Of a stretch of DNA of 64,000 nt, positions 16,959-25,711 are shown piece after piece. A program made the translations under genes and the position numbers. The notes under the pieces were generated by a model. That model did no database searches, had not been told where the DNA came from, and worked only from the letters and a program-made list of their open reading frames with translations. Origin of the DNA: Rhodospirillales bacterium (GTDB taxonomy: Bacteria > Pseudomonadota > Alphaproteobacteria > Rhodospirillales > Defluviicoccaceae); the NCBI GenBank assembly GCA_016710335.1, contig JADJXQ010000002.1, forward strand, positions 1 through 64,000, in the 5' to 3' direction. How positions within the stretch are numbered: position 1 is the stretch's first letter; each line of letters begins with the position of its first letter.

Positions 16959-19900
16959 CTAGGCGATCAGCATCCCGACCACCGGCATCAGCAGGGAAAG
17001 CTGACCGCCTTCGACCAAGCCTTGCTCGGCGATCACGCCACCGCTGAGCGAATGGGCCTCCACGTCGAACAGGAAGGCTTCCTTGTCGAACAGCGTCGAG
17101 ACATCGACGATACCGGAGGTTTCCCAACGGCCGACCGTGTCCGGGTCAGAGTCGGTGGTGCCGGCTGGGACCACTGCCGAGCGGTCAATCTGCCCAACAC
17201 GGATCGCATATCCGTCCTCGCCCTGTTCCAGCGACGGATCGAGCTTGATGATCGAGGCTTCCTGCGGGTCGGCGGAGTCGCCGAAGTCGACCGCGGCTTG
17301 GTCTTCCTGGACGTAGATGAAGCCGTTGTTGGCCCATTCCAGGTTGTCCGGGCTGCGTAGAATGGCGTTGGCCGGATTGGCGGCATCGGCATCACCGCGA
17401 TAAAGGATCGCCAGGCTGCCGGTGGGTGCGCTTGGATCGCTCAGATCGATCTGCGTGGTGTAGACCGTCCCTGTGAAGTCGGCGATCTCCGTGAAGGTGC
17501 CCGAGGTCTCCGGCACGCCACCGCGGGTGATGCCTGAGAAATCGGTGCCGGTCGCGGCGAACGTCGCCTCGGTGGCATCGGCGGGGTTGGTGGCCAGGTC
17601 TTCGATCCGGGAGAAGAACATCGCGCCGTGGGTTTCCGCTTCTGCGCGCAGCGTCTGCTGCAAGGCCCAGCCGAAGGCGTCATAGCCTTCCTCGCCGGCT
17701 CGGCTCAGATCGAAGTTTTGCAGCGCCACGAACGTGCCGGCGACTTCCTGGCCGGGCTGGTTGAACTGGGCGGTGTTGATGTCGTTGGTGGCATTGCCGT
17801 CCAGATTGGCGTCGGGCACCCAGGCGAATAGTTTGCCCTTCTTGAGGCCGTTTCGGTCAAGGAAGCTGTCATCGCCGAAGCCGCCCTTCTCGCCAACGTA
17901 GAGATAGAGCAGGTTGGCGGGATAGTCGTCGTCGCCGAGCAGGAAGGCGACCGTGTCCGTGGTGCCGGTGTCGATCTGAGTGAGGTTTTCCCAGGCGCCG
18001 CGGCCCAGCGCCGGCGCCGCCCAGAGGTCGCCGTTCTCCACATCGAGCGCCCAGAAGACGCCGTTATCGTCTTCCTGCGGACCGAAGTAGACGTTATCGA
18101 CAAGACCCATGCCGGGACCGAACGACTCGGCTTCAAACAGAGTCGCCGAGCAAAAGCGGTTGAGGCCGGCAGCGCCATCGCTGTCGGACGGATCGGTATC
18201 GAGTTCGGCTGCATCGCGGACCAGACTGCCGTCGATGCCGAAAATGCGGTTGTAGGCGAGGCCCGCGTCCTCGATCGAGAAGTCGGTCGTGCTCAGGTCG
18301 AAGTAGCTGATCCGGGCGCCGGTCAACTCGAGCGGGTCGGCGTTGCTGAGGCCGTTGTTGACCGTGTAGATCGCGCCCTGTTCGGGGCGAACCTCATGGT
18401 TGACGAAGACGCGGACGGTATCGTCGTCCAGCTTGTAGCCGCCAATGCCGTCGAGGATGCCGATCGGGGTGTACGGGCCGGCAAGGCCGTTGAATACGCC
18501 CTTGCTCTCCAGTGTCTCGCCGACGGTGAACAGCGGCTGAACGGTGTAGCCGTTGAGGCCGTTGACCATCGACGCTTCTTCGGTGATGAATCCCACGACT
18601 ATCTCCTTTGCTATCGAGTCGGAGCGAATGTTCAGGTCCTGGATGCGCGTGTCTTCCGTAGCAGGGGTTTCTGCGGCGGCGAATGCCGGTGTCGCCGGGT
18701 CGTCATCGGCCGGAAAGCGGGCCACAAGGAACTCGGCCAAGGCGTCCTGTTCGGTGCCGTCTTCGGAGAAGGTCGCCGCACCGGTGCGCACGGCCGCCGG
18801 ATCGATCGGCTTTAGGTCGACCCGGTCGGCAAAGGCCGGGTCGGCGTCGGCTAAGGTCTTGAACGGATAGCCATCTCCGCCATCGGCGAGGAAGTTCAGC
18901 GTCACCACCCGGATCGGCCGCGCCGCATCGCCGACCAGCTCGCCGCCCCGCGCGAGGACATCAAGAGTTGTCCCCGCGTCGTCGACGATGTCTGCGGACT
19001 TGATACGATCTCCTGCCGGCAGGTCGGGATCGAAGCTGAACTCGACGCCGCTCACCTGCGGGAACTGTCCTGGCGTAGCTCCCGGTGCTGTGGCGGCTAC
19101 GCCATGCTCGAGGACCGCGAGCAACTGCTCGGCGGTGAGTGTCTGCAGGGTCAGCGCGTTGTTGAAGCGCAGCGAATCGGCGATGTCGAGTTGGGAGATC
19201 TGCCCCGCCTGCTTGCCGGCTTCGGGGTTGGCCGCGGTCGGCGCGGTCACGTAGTTGCCGGAGCCTTCCGGCTCCTCGACGATCGTGCCGATCGCGTTGC
19301 GAATGCCGCCGCCGTTCTTGATCGAGACGAGGACGGTGGCGTCGGCTGCTTGCGCCGTAGCCTTGTTCGCGTCCGCCGAAAGATTACCCAGGTTGGTTTC
19401 CTCGGTGCGGACGGCGGTGCGCCGGCCTTCAAGGAACACGTCAGAATGGCCGAAAACGTTGCCGTCCTGATCGTTGACGACGATGGCGACGGCATCGACC
19501 AGCGTTTTCACCTCGGCCCCCTTGCTGCCCTCGGCAAAGCCCCCATCGAGGCTTCCCCACAGTGCGGCAACGTTCTCTTCGGTGGTGGCAATCGGCCCGT
19601 TCACGGCAAGATCGAGATCGGTGACTGCGTCGATCGGGGCGCCCGCCGCATCGACAAGCAGGCCGTCGTCGTTGAAGGTGACGACCAGGCGGCCGACGTA
19701 CGAGTATTCGCCGCCGGTGGAGACGATGACCGCCGGATCGCCGTCCTTGTCGGTAGTCACGAGCGGATAGCCGTCCACCGCCACGTCACCCGGGTTGAGC
19801 GAATCGTCCGGGTTGGCAAGGATGCTGTCGGAACCGACCGCGATCGAGATGTCGACGCCGCTCAGGAGCGGGACCAGCGTCTTCTCAAGCGCCAGTTGCT

Positions 19901-20687
19901 GAAGGTGGGTGGTCAGGATGATCTTGTTGATACCCTCGGCCTTCAGCGCGTCGATCGCCTGCTGCAGAATGCTCGCCAGTGCCGCCATGTCGTTTGTGCC
20001 GGCTCCCGGGTCCTTCACCGTCGTCGCGCCGGGCGAGGAGATCTGGCCGAGGAGCGGCGTGGTCGCGCCGACTACGCCGATCAACTCGCCGTCGAGCGCG
20101 ATGGTCGTCGAGGGCGCGATCTTCGGCGCCGCGGCGCCCACGAGCGATTGCTCCGGCCCGGAGGCGAACGCGGTGTTCGGCAGCACCGCATCGGTGAATA
20201 GGCGTCCCAGGTTGGGGTCGGCGGCGAAGTCGAGGTTTGCGCCGAGGTACGGGAACTGGGCGCCGGCCCAGCGGTCGTCGGCAAGCCCGGCGCCGCGGAA
20301 GTCGGCGGCGATGATATCGCTGATCTCGCGCGTGCCGAGGTCGAACTCATGGTTGCCAAGTGCCGACGCATCGAAGCCGATGATGTTCATCAAGGTGATG
20401 TCGACCCTGCCGGCCGCTTCGCGCAGATCCGCGAAGGTCTCCGGAGCAGTCGTGCTGAACAGCCGGTTGTAGGCGTCGTTGAGGGGCGCCCGCAGCGAAC
20501 TGTCGCCGGCCGCGCTGTAGAAGGGCCCGGATATCCAGTTGTCGCCGGCGGAGATCGTCAACGAGGCGTCGACGCTGCCGTCGTCTTCCAGGAAATCGAC
20601 GATTGCCGCGAAGTTCGGGGCGAGGCCGATGGCGTCGACGCTACCCTCGAGGTCCGAAGCGTGCAGAAGCTGCAGTTTCAACGCCAC
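16959..20687 (-). CDS. Giant 5'-nucleotidase/metallophosphatase fused to a DUF839 (PhoX-like) domain
   Basis: 1242 residues from a GTG at 20687, five bases past GGAGGG; an ATG at 20711 is the alternative. Residues 1 to about 330 are a calcineurin-like metallophosphatase (LQLLHASDLEGS, SAGDNWISGP, SALGNHEFDLGTREI, IILTTHLQQLALE). Residues 390-640 are the 5'-nucleotidase C-terminal domain (NLSADANKATAQAADATVLV, IKNGGGIRNA). From about 690 to the end is a DUF839/PhoX-type beta-propeller (DDTVRVFVNHEVRPEQGAIY, LLYLYVGEKGGFGDDSF, NLEWANNGFIYVQEDQ). There is no signal peptide; type I secretion through the hydrophobic C-terminus is possible. It likely mobilises organic phosphate. Confidence 0.85.
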   Translation of the reverse strand: MALKLQLLHASDLEGSVDAIGLAPNFAAIVDFLEDDGSVDASLTISAGDNWISGPFYSAAGDSSLRAPLNDAYNRLFSTTAPETFADLREAAGRVDITLMNIIGFDASALGNHEFDLGTREISDIIAADFRGAGLADDRWAGAQFPYLGANLDFAADPNLGRLFTDAVLPNTAFASGPEQSLVGAAAPKIAPSTTIALDGELIGVVGATTPLLGQISSPGATTVKDPGAGTNDMAALASILQQAIDALKAEGINKIILTTHLQQLALEKTLVPLLSGVDISIAVGSDSILANPDDSLNPGDVAVDGYPLVTTDKDGDPAVIVSTGGEYSYVGRLVVTFNDDGLLVDAAGAPIDAVTDLDLAVNGPIATTEENVAALWGSLDGGFAEGSKGAEVKTLVDAVAIVVNDQDGNVFGHSDVFLEGRRTAVRTEETNLGNLSADANKATAQAADATVLVSIKNGGGIRNAIGTIVEEPEGSGNYVTAPTAANPEAGKQAGQISQLDIADSLRFNNALTLQTLTAEQLLAVLEHGVAATAPGATPGQFPQVSGVEFSFDPDLPAGDRIKSADIVDDAGTTLDVLARGGELVGDAARPIRVVTLNFLADGGDGYPFKTLADADPAFADRVDLKPIDPAAVRTGAATFSEDGTEQDALAEFLVARFPADDDPATPAFAAAETPATEDTRIQDLNIRSDSIAKEIVVGFITEEASMVNGLNGYTVQPLFTVGETLESKGVFNGLAGPYTPIGILDGIGGYKLDDDTVRVFVNHEVRPEQGAIYTVNNGLSNADPLELTGARISYFDLSTTDFSIEDAGLAYNRIFGIDGSLVRDAAELDTDPSDSDGAAGLNRFCSATLFEAESFGPGMGLVDNVYFGPQEDDNGVFWALDVENGDLWAAPALGRGAWENLTQIDTGTTDTVAFLLGDDDYPANLLYLYVGEKGGFGDDSFLDRNGLKKGKLFAWVPDANLDGNATNDINTAQFNQPGQEVAGTFVALQNFDLSRAGEEGYDAFGWALQQTLRAEAETHGAMFFSRIEDLATNPADATEATFAATGTDFSGITRGGVPETSGTFTEIADFTGTVYTTQIDLSDPSAPTGSLAILYRGDADAANPANAILRSPDNLEWANNGFIYVQEDQAAVDFGDSADPQEASIIKLDPSLEQGEDGYAIRVGQIDRSAVVPAGTTDSDPDTVGRWETSGIVDVSTLFDKEAFLFDVEAHSLSGGVIAEQGLVEGGQLSLLMPVVGMLIA

Positions 20688-20884
20688 CACTCCCTCCTGA
20701 TGTTGACGCACATCTCGCCTCGCTGCGGCAAACTACGTCGCGCAGCCCAGACCGCCGTGCACGATGGCCAGAAGTATCCAGCAGCCTTGTCCTCAGCGCA
20801 CCGTACAAAAATTCAATACAAGGCGGCTTTGACGCTTCGGTCTACAAGAAACTATAGAGGGTTTAGGATGACCCGTGTATGGAA

Positions 20885-20908
20885 TTTACATGATATGTTT
20901 TTTACATG
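20885..20908. promoter_or_regulatory. Direct repeat TTTACATG-N8-TTTACATG
   Basis: TTTACATG at 20885-20892 is repeated exactly at 20901-20908, a 16-base period, inside the AT-rich island about 200 bases upstream of the GTG at 20687. It resembles a tandem activator-binding site. It does not match the CTGTCAT Pho-box consensus, so control by PhoB is not shown by the sequence. Confidence 0.4.
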
Positions 20909-21020
20909 CGTCGCCGTGGCCGGGTTTATGTACTCGCATGTCAGGGCGGTTCGCAGATGAAGACACCGTAACTCGATCTGGCATGTCAACCATACAGGAG
21001 GCGTGAGGTCTGCGGCGGGT

Positions 21021-21057
21021 GCCCGGGGTATCGTACTGCGGTAACGGTACCCCGGGC
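21021..21057 (-). terminator. Strong hairpin 3' of the phytase-like gene
   Basis: GCCCGGGGTA (21021-21030) pairs exactly with TACCCCGGGC (21048-21057) across a 17-base loop that can itself form a small TAC/GTA stem. It begins 24 bases past the stop of the 21081-23828 gene. No T-tract follows, so it may act as an mRNA 3'-end stabiliser or an atypical terminator. Confidence 0.5.
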
Positions 21058-21080
21058 GGTGGCTGGACGATCGGTCTCGG

Positions 21081-23828
21081 CTAGGCGAGGAGGTCGATCT
21101 GATAGATGCTCGTCGAGCCGCTCACCTCGTTGGTGACCACCAGAAGGGGGGCGCCGTTCGGCGACTCGTCGGCTGTGATCACTGTCAAACCCTCCGGGCC
21201 GAGGTCGCCCGCGGCATCGTTCTCCGGATCGCCGGCGAAATCCCTGTCGTTGACGTAGTCGACGAAGGTCGGGGCATGCGGATCGGAGACGTCGTAGACC
21301 ATCACCCCGCCGATCCGCTCCAGGCCGATAAAGGCGTAGGTCTGATCGCCAAGTTGGGCCACCGTCACGCCCTCCGGCTCCGGTCCCTTGTTATCGCTGC
21401 GGCTATCGAACTCATTGCCGTCGTTGGAGGCGTTGAAGAACTCCGGAAAGCGCTCGGCGGTGATCTGTTCGATCTGATCGCCGGAATCGAACACGAGATT
21501 GCCGAAGGCATCCCAGATGGAGAATGAGCGGGCGCCGTAGCTGAACAGCTGATCGAAGTCGCCATCGCCATCCGGATCGCCGTCGATCGTCGAGACTTCG
21601 AGCCGGCCCAGATTTTCGTCTTCCTGCAACGCCGCGGCGTCCGGGAACGCTTCCGGATCGAGCGCGAGATCGCCAATCCGTTCGACTTCGTCGCGGGCAT
21701 CGCCCTCATTGGCGGTGACATAGAAGGTCTGGCCCTTGGCTGCGAAGCTGGTGACCGCATCCGGCATGTACATCCCGAAAACCGGCCAGTTCTGAATGGC
21801 GATCGCGTCGTCGCTGTCGCTCGCGTCGAGACCGTTGCTCTGGCCGTCGAAGGCGATGAGGCCGAGAACCGACTTCGTCCGGTCGGGACTGAGCGCCACC
21901 GTTCCGTCGCCGGGCGCCGGCTGATCGAGCAGGCCGAAGTCGTTGTCGTTGAGCACCGCCAGCCGGCCGTCGGGCAGCAGGGCGAGGCCTTCCGACTTGT
22001 CCACCCCGTCGTAGCCGATCGACGGCAGGTTGAGCACCTTGGTCTTGGCGACCGGCGTGATGCCGAGCGTTGCGAAATCTTCGGCCGTCAACTGCTCAAG
22101 GGTCCTGTCGCCATCGAAGGTCATGCCGAGGACGTTGGTGGCAAAGCTGGTGTCGATCTCGAACACGAACTTCTTGCCGAAGGCCTCGAGGCTGTCGTCG
22201 CGCTCGTTGACGAAGAACCGGCCATTGCCGGCAAAGACCGCATCACCGATCTTGTCGACATTGCCATCGCGGAACCCCGGCGCCTCAAGAAGCTGGACGA
22301 ACTCCTTGACCGGCGCGCCGGTCTCGATGTCGATGCCCAGGATGCGGATCACGTCCGAGGCATCGGAGGTGGCCCGATCCGGATTGGCGAGCGGCGTCTG
22401 GATCCAGGCGAAGACGATGCCTTCGTCCTCGTCGATCGCGACCGCCTCGAAGCCGCGGTTGGGCCGGCGGTTCGCGTACTCCTCGGGCAGGGTCTCGCTG
22501 CCATAGGTGCCTTCCGCGGCGCCGACCGCGGCCGCCGTGCCCTCTGGCACGAAGCGGTCGATCAAGACGCCGCCGGCACTGAAGTGATAGATTGCGGGGC
22601 GGTACTCATCGACCATCCAGTAGCTGTGATCGGCCGTTTCGACGGCGATGCCCTCGAAGTCTCCGCCGAACGGATCAAACGGCAGCGGCTGGCCGTGCAG
22701 GTTCACCGGCGGCTCGTCTTCACTGTTGTTGGAGATGCCGGTGATCGGCAAGAAGCTGCCGTTCTGCAACGGGTTTTCCCGGCTGAGCGGCAACTGGTCG
22801 CCGATCCGCGCCTCACCCGAGGCTGGATCGACCAGGACCTCGACGATCCGCGCCTGATATTCCGGCAGGACGAACGGCCGGTCGGCGCTGCCGTCCCCAT
22901 TCAGGTCCGAAGTGGCGGCATTCGGCCCTCGGTCGGGCAGTGTATAGAAGCGGTAGAGACCGCTTGTGGTCATCCCGTCGTAGAACAACCCCGACAGCCC
23001 GCCGAGGTCGATCTCCTGGCCGTGCGGCGTGATACCGAGCAGCGGCAACTGGTCGGTCAGATCGAATGTGGTGACCGTCGGCTGGGCGCTGCCGTGATTC
23101 TTGTGGCCGAGGGGCACGATGTCCAGCACCGCGCCGGCGGCGATGTCGACGACCGCAAACGCGTTGTTCTCCTGCAACGTGACGAAGGCGGTGCTGCCGT
23201 CGGGGCTGATCGCGATATACTCGGGCTCGAAGTCCTCGGCTGCGGTCTTGCCGGGAAAGATGCGCACGTCCTTGGCGCGCAGTGTCTCTTCGAGGCCGGT
23301 AAAGGCCGAGAAATCGACCGAACGGGCGGTCGCACCGATCACGCCGCTGCTAAGATCGATGATCGAGATCGAGCCTTCGGGATCGACGCCTTCGTCGGGT
23401 TCGCCTTCGTTTGCGACCAGGATCCGCTGGCCATCGGGCGCAAAAGTCAGCATGTCGGGCAGGGCGCCCACCGTCACACGCCCGAGGCTGAAGCCTTGGA
23501 CGCCGACCGAGGTCGGGAAGAAGGCGACCTCGCCGGCATCGGTCACCGGATCCTGAGGGAGCGCGACCGCGAGCATGCCGTTGGCGACCGCCACGCTGGT
23601 GGCCGCCCGGCCAGAGAAGTCGAGCGAGAACAACAGTTCGGGCGCGGCCGGGTCGGACAGGTCGAGCACGTCGACGCCGGGCAGCCTGGAGTTGCCCGCA
23701 GCATCCTCTTCGGCGCCGTTGACCACGAACAGCCGCTGGGTTACCGGATCGAACGCCGAAATCTCGGCCGCACCCTGATCGAACACGCCGGAACGGTACG
23801 CGCCGATACGCGTCAATTCGATTGCCAT
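21081..23828 (-). CDS. Choice-of-anchor I beta-propeller protein with nested esterase-like phytase domain
   Basis: 915 residues. Residues 1 to about 255 are the first half of a choice-of-anchor I (LVIVD-type) propeller: ISAFDPVTQRLFVVNGAEED, LPDMLTFAPDGQRILVANEG, EPEYIAISPDGSTAFVTLQE. From about 270 to 600 a phytase-like esterase domain is inserted (GLFYDGMTTSGLYRFYTLPD, GPNAATSDLNGDGSADRPFV, DGVDKSEGLALLPDGRLAVL). The propeller then resumes (NKGPEPEGVTVAQLGDQTYA) to the end IYQIDLLA. No N-terminal signal is present; the short hydrophobic end fits type I secretion. GAGGGAGC precedes the ATG at 23828. With its neighbour it suggests extracellular organic-phosphate use. Confidence 0.82.
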   Translation of the reverse strand: MAIELTRIGAYRSGVFDQGAAEISAFDPVTQRLFVVNGAEEDAAGNSRLPGVDVLDLSDPAAPELLFSLDFSGRAATSVAVANGMLAVALPQDPVTDAGEVAFFPTSVGVQGFSLGRVTVGALPDMLTFAPDGQRILVANEGEPDEGVDPEGSISIIDLSSGVIGATARSVDFSAFTGLEETLRAKDVRIFPGKTAAEDFEPEYIAISPDGSTAFVTLQENNAFAVVDIAAGAVLDIVPLGHKNHGSAQPTVTTFDLTDQLPLLGITPHGQEIDLGGLSGLFYDGMTTSGLYRFYTLPDRGPNAATSDLNGDGSADRPFVLPEYQARIVEVLVDPASGEARIGDQLPLSRENPLQNGSFLPITGISNNSEDEPPVNLHGQPLPFDPFGGDFEGIAVETADHSYWMVDEYRPAIYHFSAGGVLIDRFVPEGTAAAVGAAEGTYGSETLPEEYANRRPNRGFEAVAIDEDEGIVFAWIQTPLANPDRATSDASDVIRILGIDIETGAPVKEFVQLLEAPGFRDGNVDKIGDAVFAGNGRFFVNERDDSLEAFGKKFVFEIDTSFATNVLGMTFDGDRTLEQLTAEDFATLGITPVAKTKVLNLPSIGYDGVDKSEGLALLPDGRLAVLNDNDFGLLDQPAPGDGTVALSPDRTKSVLGLIAFDGQSNGLDASDSDDAIAIQNWPVFGMYMPDAVTSFAAKGQTFYVTANEGDARDEVERIGDLALDPEAFPDAAALQEDENLGRLEVSTIDGDPDGDGDFDQLFSYGARSFSIWDAFGNLVFDSGDQIEQITAERFPEFFNASNDGNEFDSRSDNKGPEPEGVTVAQLGDQTYAFIGLERIGGVMVYDVSDPHAPTFVDYVNDRDFAGDPENDAAGDLGPEGLTVITADESPNGAPLLVVTNEVSGSTSIYQIDLLA

Positions 23829-24416
23829 TTATCTGCTCCCTCGTCCATCGCGGTTGTTGCCCTGCTCTTGATCTGTCTATCGGGTAATCTGTCTACTGGG
23901 TGCTACGGCGTGCCCGCTTTCCCTGCGGAGTCCCTCGCCAAGTGCAATCGGGCCCCCGAAGGCCTGCGTAACGAGCCTGGAGCGGGACGGATTGCGGCCC
24001 ACCCTTAGGTCGGGACGATGACCAGCCGATGATGTCGACATGATTGGTTGATGACGTTTCTGCGTCAGCCGCCCGCTCGGACTGGCGGGAGCTACGCCGT
24101 CGTCAGTGCAGGTAGCGCAGAAGAGGCATGGCGGGAGGACCAGCGCGATCTCTGTTGGTTTGGGACATGTGTCGCGGTGCGGTCGTGTGTCCGGCCTTAT
24201 GATGCGGCCATCAGGCGCCGCGGGCCTTCATGAACCACGCGGGTTCGCCGGAGGCCCCTGCACTTGCGAGGATGTTGTTTGTATGTAATCGCCTTGATTT
24301 GCATAGCACACCTTCAGACCCAGTTGAGTAGGCACCCGGATGATCCTAAACTGCGGGTTAGGATCAGCGGGAAAACGGGCAGCGAGAGAACAGACAATCC
24401 GAGCAGGGGTGAGCCG
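23829..24416. other. Intergenic region between divergent genes, with a 9-bp-stem palindrome
   Basis: About 590 bases. Short frames here are not convincing. The clearest element is TGATCCTAA (24341-24349) and TTAGGATCA (24358-24366), perfect inverted 9-mers with an 8-base loop, 50 bases before the ATG at 24417. It could be an operator or leader hairpin for the downstream gene. The part near 23829 must hold the promoter of the phytase-like gene. Confidence 0.45.
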
Positions 24417-24776
24417 ATGGAAGATTTTCTGCGATCGAAGCCGATGCTGACGCCACTCGTCGCGGGCGCGTCAGTGACGATGATCACGGGAACGCTCGTT
24501 CGCGAACTCGGTTTTCCCGGCGCCTGGACGGGGTTGGCCCTCAGCTTGCTGTTCGGCGTCGTCCTGTTGTTCGACACCACAATCAAGATCCTTGCGATCA
24601 GGGCAGTTTTCTATCTGCTGAACTCGCTGACCGTGTTCAGCGTCGCGGCGGGACTGAATGCCGCCGGCGCGGCAGCGGTCGGCGCCATGCCGCCTGCGCC
24701 GGCCGCCGAGCGGGAACTGCCACGAGGCGGCGAGGCGCCGTCAGACACGCTGTTTCAGCCTTGGTTCGGACGCTAG
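24417..24776 (+). CDS. Small hypothetical membrane protein
   Basis: 119 residues from the ATG at 24417. The frame is open upstream to 24264, but the extra part reads through an intergenic palindrome. Three hydrophobic segments are visible: MLTPLVAGASVTMITGTLV, TGLALSLLFGVVLLF and AVFYLLNSLTVFSVAAGL. The tail is Ala/Pro-rich (AAAVGAMPPAPAAERELP) and cytosolic or periplasmic. No family was recognised. It precedes the lipoprotein and CHAT genes on the same strand but is 230 bases away. Confidence 0.6.
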   Translation: MEDFLRSKPMLTPLVAGASVTMITGTLVRELGFPGAWTGLALSLLFGVVLLFDTTIKILAIRAVFYLLNSLTVFSVAAGLNAAGAAAVGAMPPAPAAERELPRGGEAPSDTLFQPWFGR

Positions 24777-25009
24777 CGCCTGGAGCTTGATGGGAGAGCG
24801 AACGATGCAGGCGCCTGCTCGCCGAGACGCGGTGCCGAGCGACTGCCGGCGCTCTGTGACATGGTTCATAGATTAAGAGGTCGAGGGCCGGCATCCTGAC
24901 TTGCGCAACGGAGCAGACCCTGCATTGACATTGATCCGGCGTAGAATCGGAGCCCCGACAAGAAAAAGACAGCGTGGCGGGACGCCGGACCTCAGCAGAG
25001 GAGGCGAAC

Positions 25010-25648
25010 GTGAGACACCATTACCCGGTCTTCATTTTCGGAACGTTCCTGGCGGTCTCGTGCGTTCCGCAGCAGCCACCAACAACTTCCCCCGACGCGC
25101 CGACGAGCTACGGCTCGACGGGATCCCTGATGCAGAGAAAGGCGCAGTTGGAGCAGCGCGCGGCCGCGGCATCCAGACAGGCGCAGCAACTCTACGCCAG
25201 GGCCGAAGAGATCGAGAGGGAGCGCCAACAACTCGCCAATCAGCCCAGCGCGCAGACACAAGCACGAATGCTATCTGCGCCGTCCCAATCCAGAACTTTT
25301 TCGACGGACACCGGAGCAGTGCCCGAACGTGCCCAACTCCGCGCCGCCATGGTCCGACCGGAGACGATGCGGACCGCCGCCGGGCAGCGGCGTTACGAGC
25401 CGCGCCCGTCGCCGCACCCGCGGGTCCTCTCGCCGGCGCCCGTCATCACGCAGCCGGACACGGAAGAGCCGCCGCGAACTGTTTTCCGCGTCGTCGGCAG
25501 CCAGGATCCGGCCGAGGACGATCTGCAGGCGCGCCTGGAGCAACTGGAGCGGGAGCAGCAGGCACTGGAGACCCAGGCGGCACAACTCGAGCAGGAGGCG
25601 GAACGGCTGCAGCGTGAGGCGGCTCTGATCGATCTCCGGCTGCAATAG
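25010..25648 (+). CDS. Coiled-coil lipoprotein of unknown function
   Basis: 212 residues from a GTG at 25010, seven bases after GAGGAGG. The signal VRHHYPVFIFGTFLAVSC ends in a lipobox cysteine near residue 18. Two coiled-coil segments flank a Pro/Arg-rich linker: the first is RKAQLEQRAAAASRQAQQLY to about residue 75, the second ARLEQLEREQQALETQAAQL onwards at the C-terminus. It lies 63 bases upstream of the TPR-CHAT gene on the same strand and may act with it, for example as an envelope anchor; that is inference from position only. Confidence 0.7.
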   Translation: MRHHYPVFIFGTFLAVSCVPQQPPTTSPDAPTSYGSTGSLMQRKAQLEQRAAAASRQAQQLYARAEEIERERQQLANQPSAQTQARMLSAPSQSRTFSTDTGAVPERAQLRAAMVRPETMRTAAGQRRYEPRPSPHPRVLSPAPVITQPDTEEPPRTVFRVVGSQDPAEDDLQARLEQLEREQQALETQAAQLEQEAERLQREAALIDLRLQ

Positions 25649-25711
25649 GCCTGCACTGCCGACCACTCGGTGAAGCAGCGAAATGACTCAGCGTAATCGC
25701 AAGCAAAGTCA

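Larger units (their letters stand above)
20688..21080. other. Intergenic region between two phosphoesterase-type genes
   Basis: About 390 bases between two minus-strand genes. The first part next to 20687 holds an AT-rich island (about 20800-20935) unlike the GC-rich surroundings, a plausible promoter area. It includes the direct repeat annotated at 20885. The end near 21081 holds a strong hairpin just past the upstream gene's stop. No gene was seen. Confidence 0.5.

Noticed and set aside
20700..20940. Pho box upstream of the 5'-nucleotidase fusion
   Set aside because: No CTGTCAT-type 11-base-period repeat is found; the TTTACATG repeat has a 16-base period.
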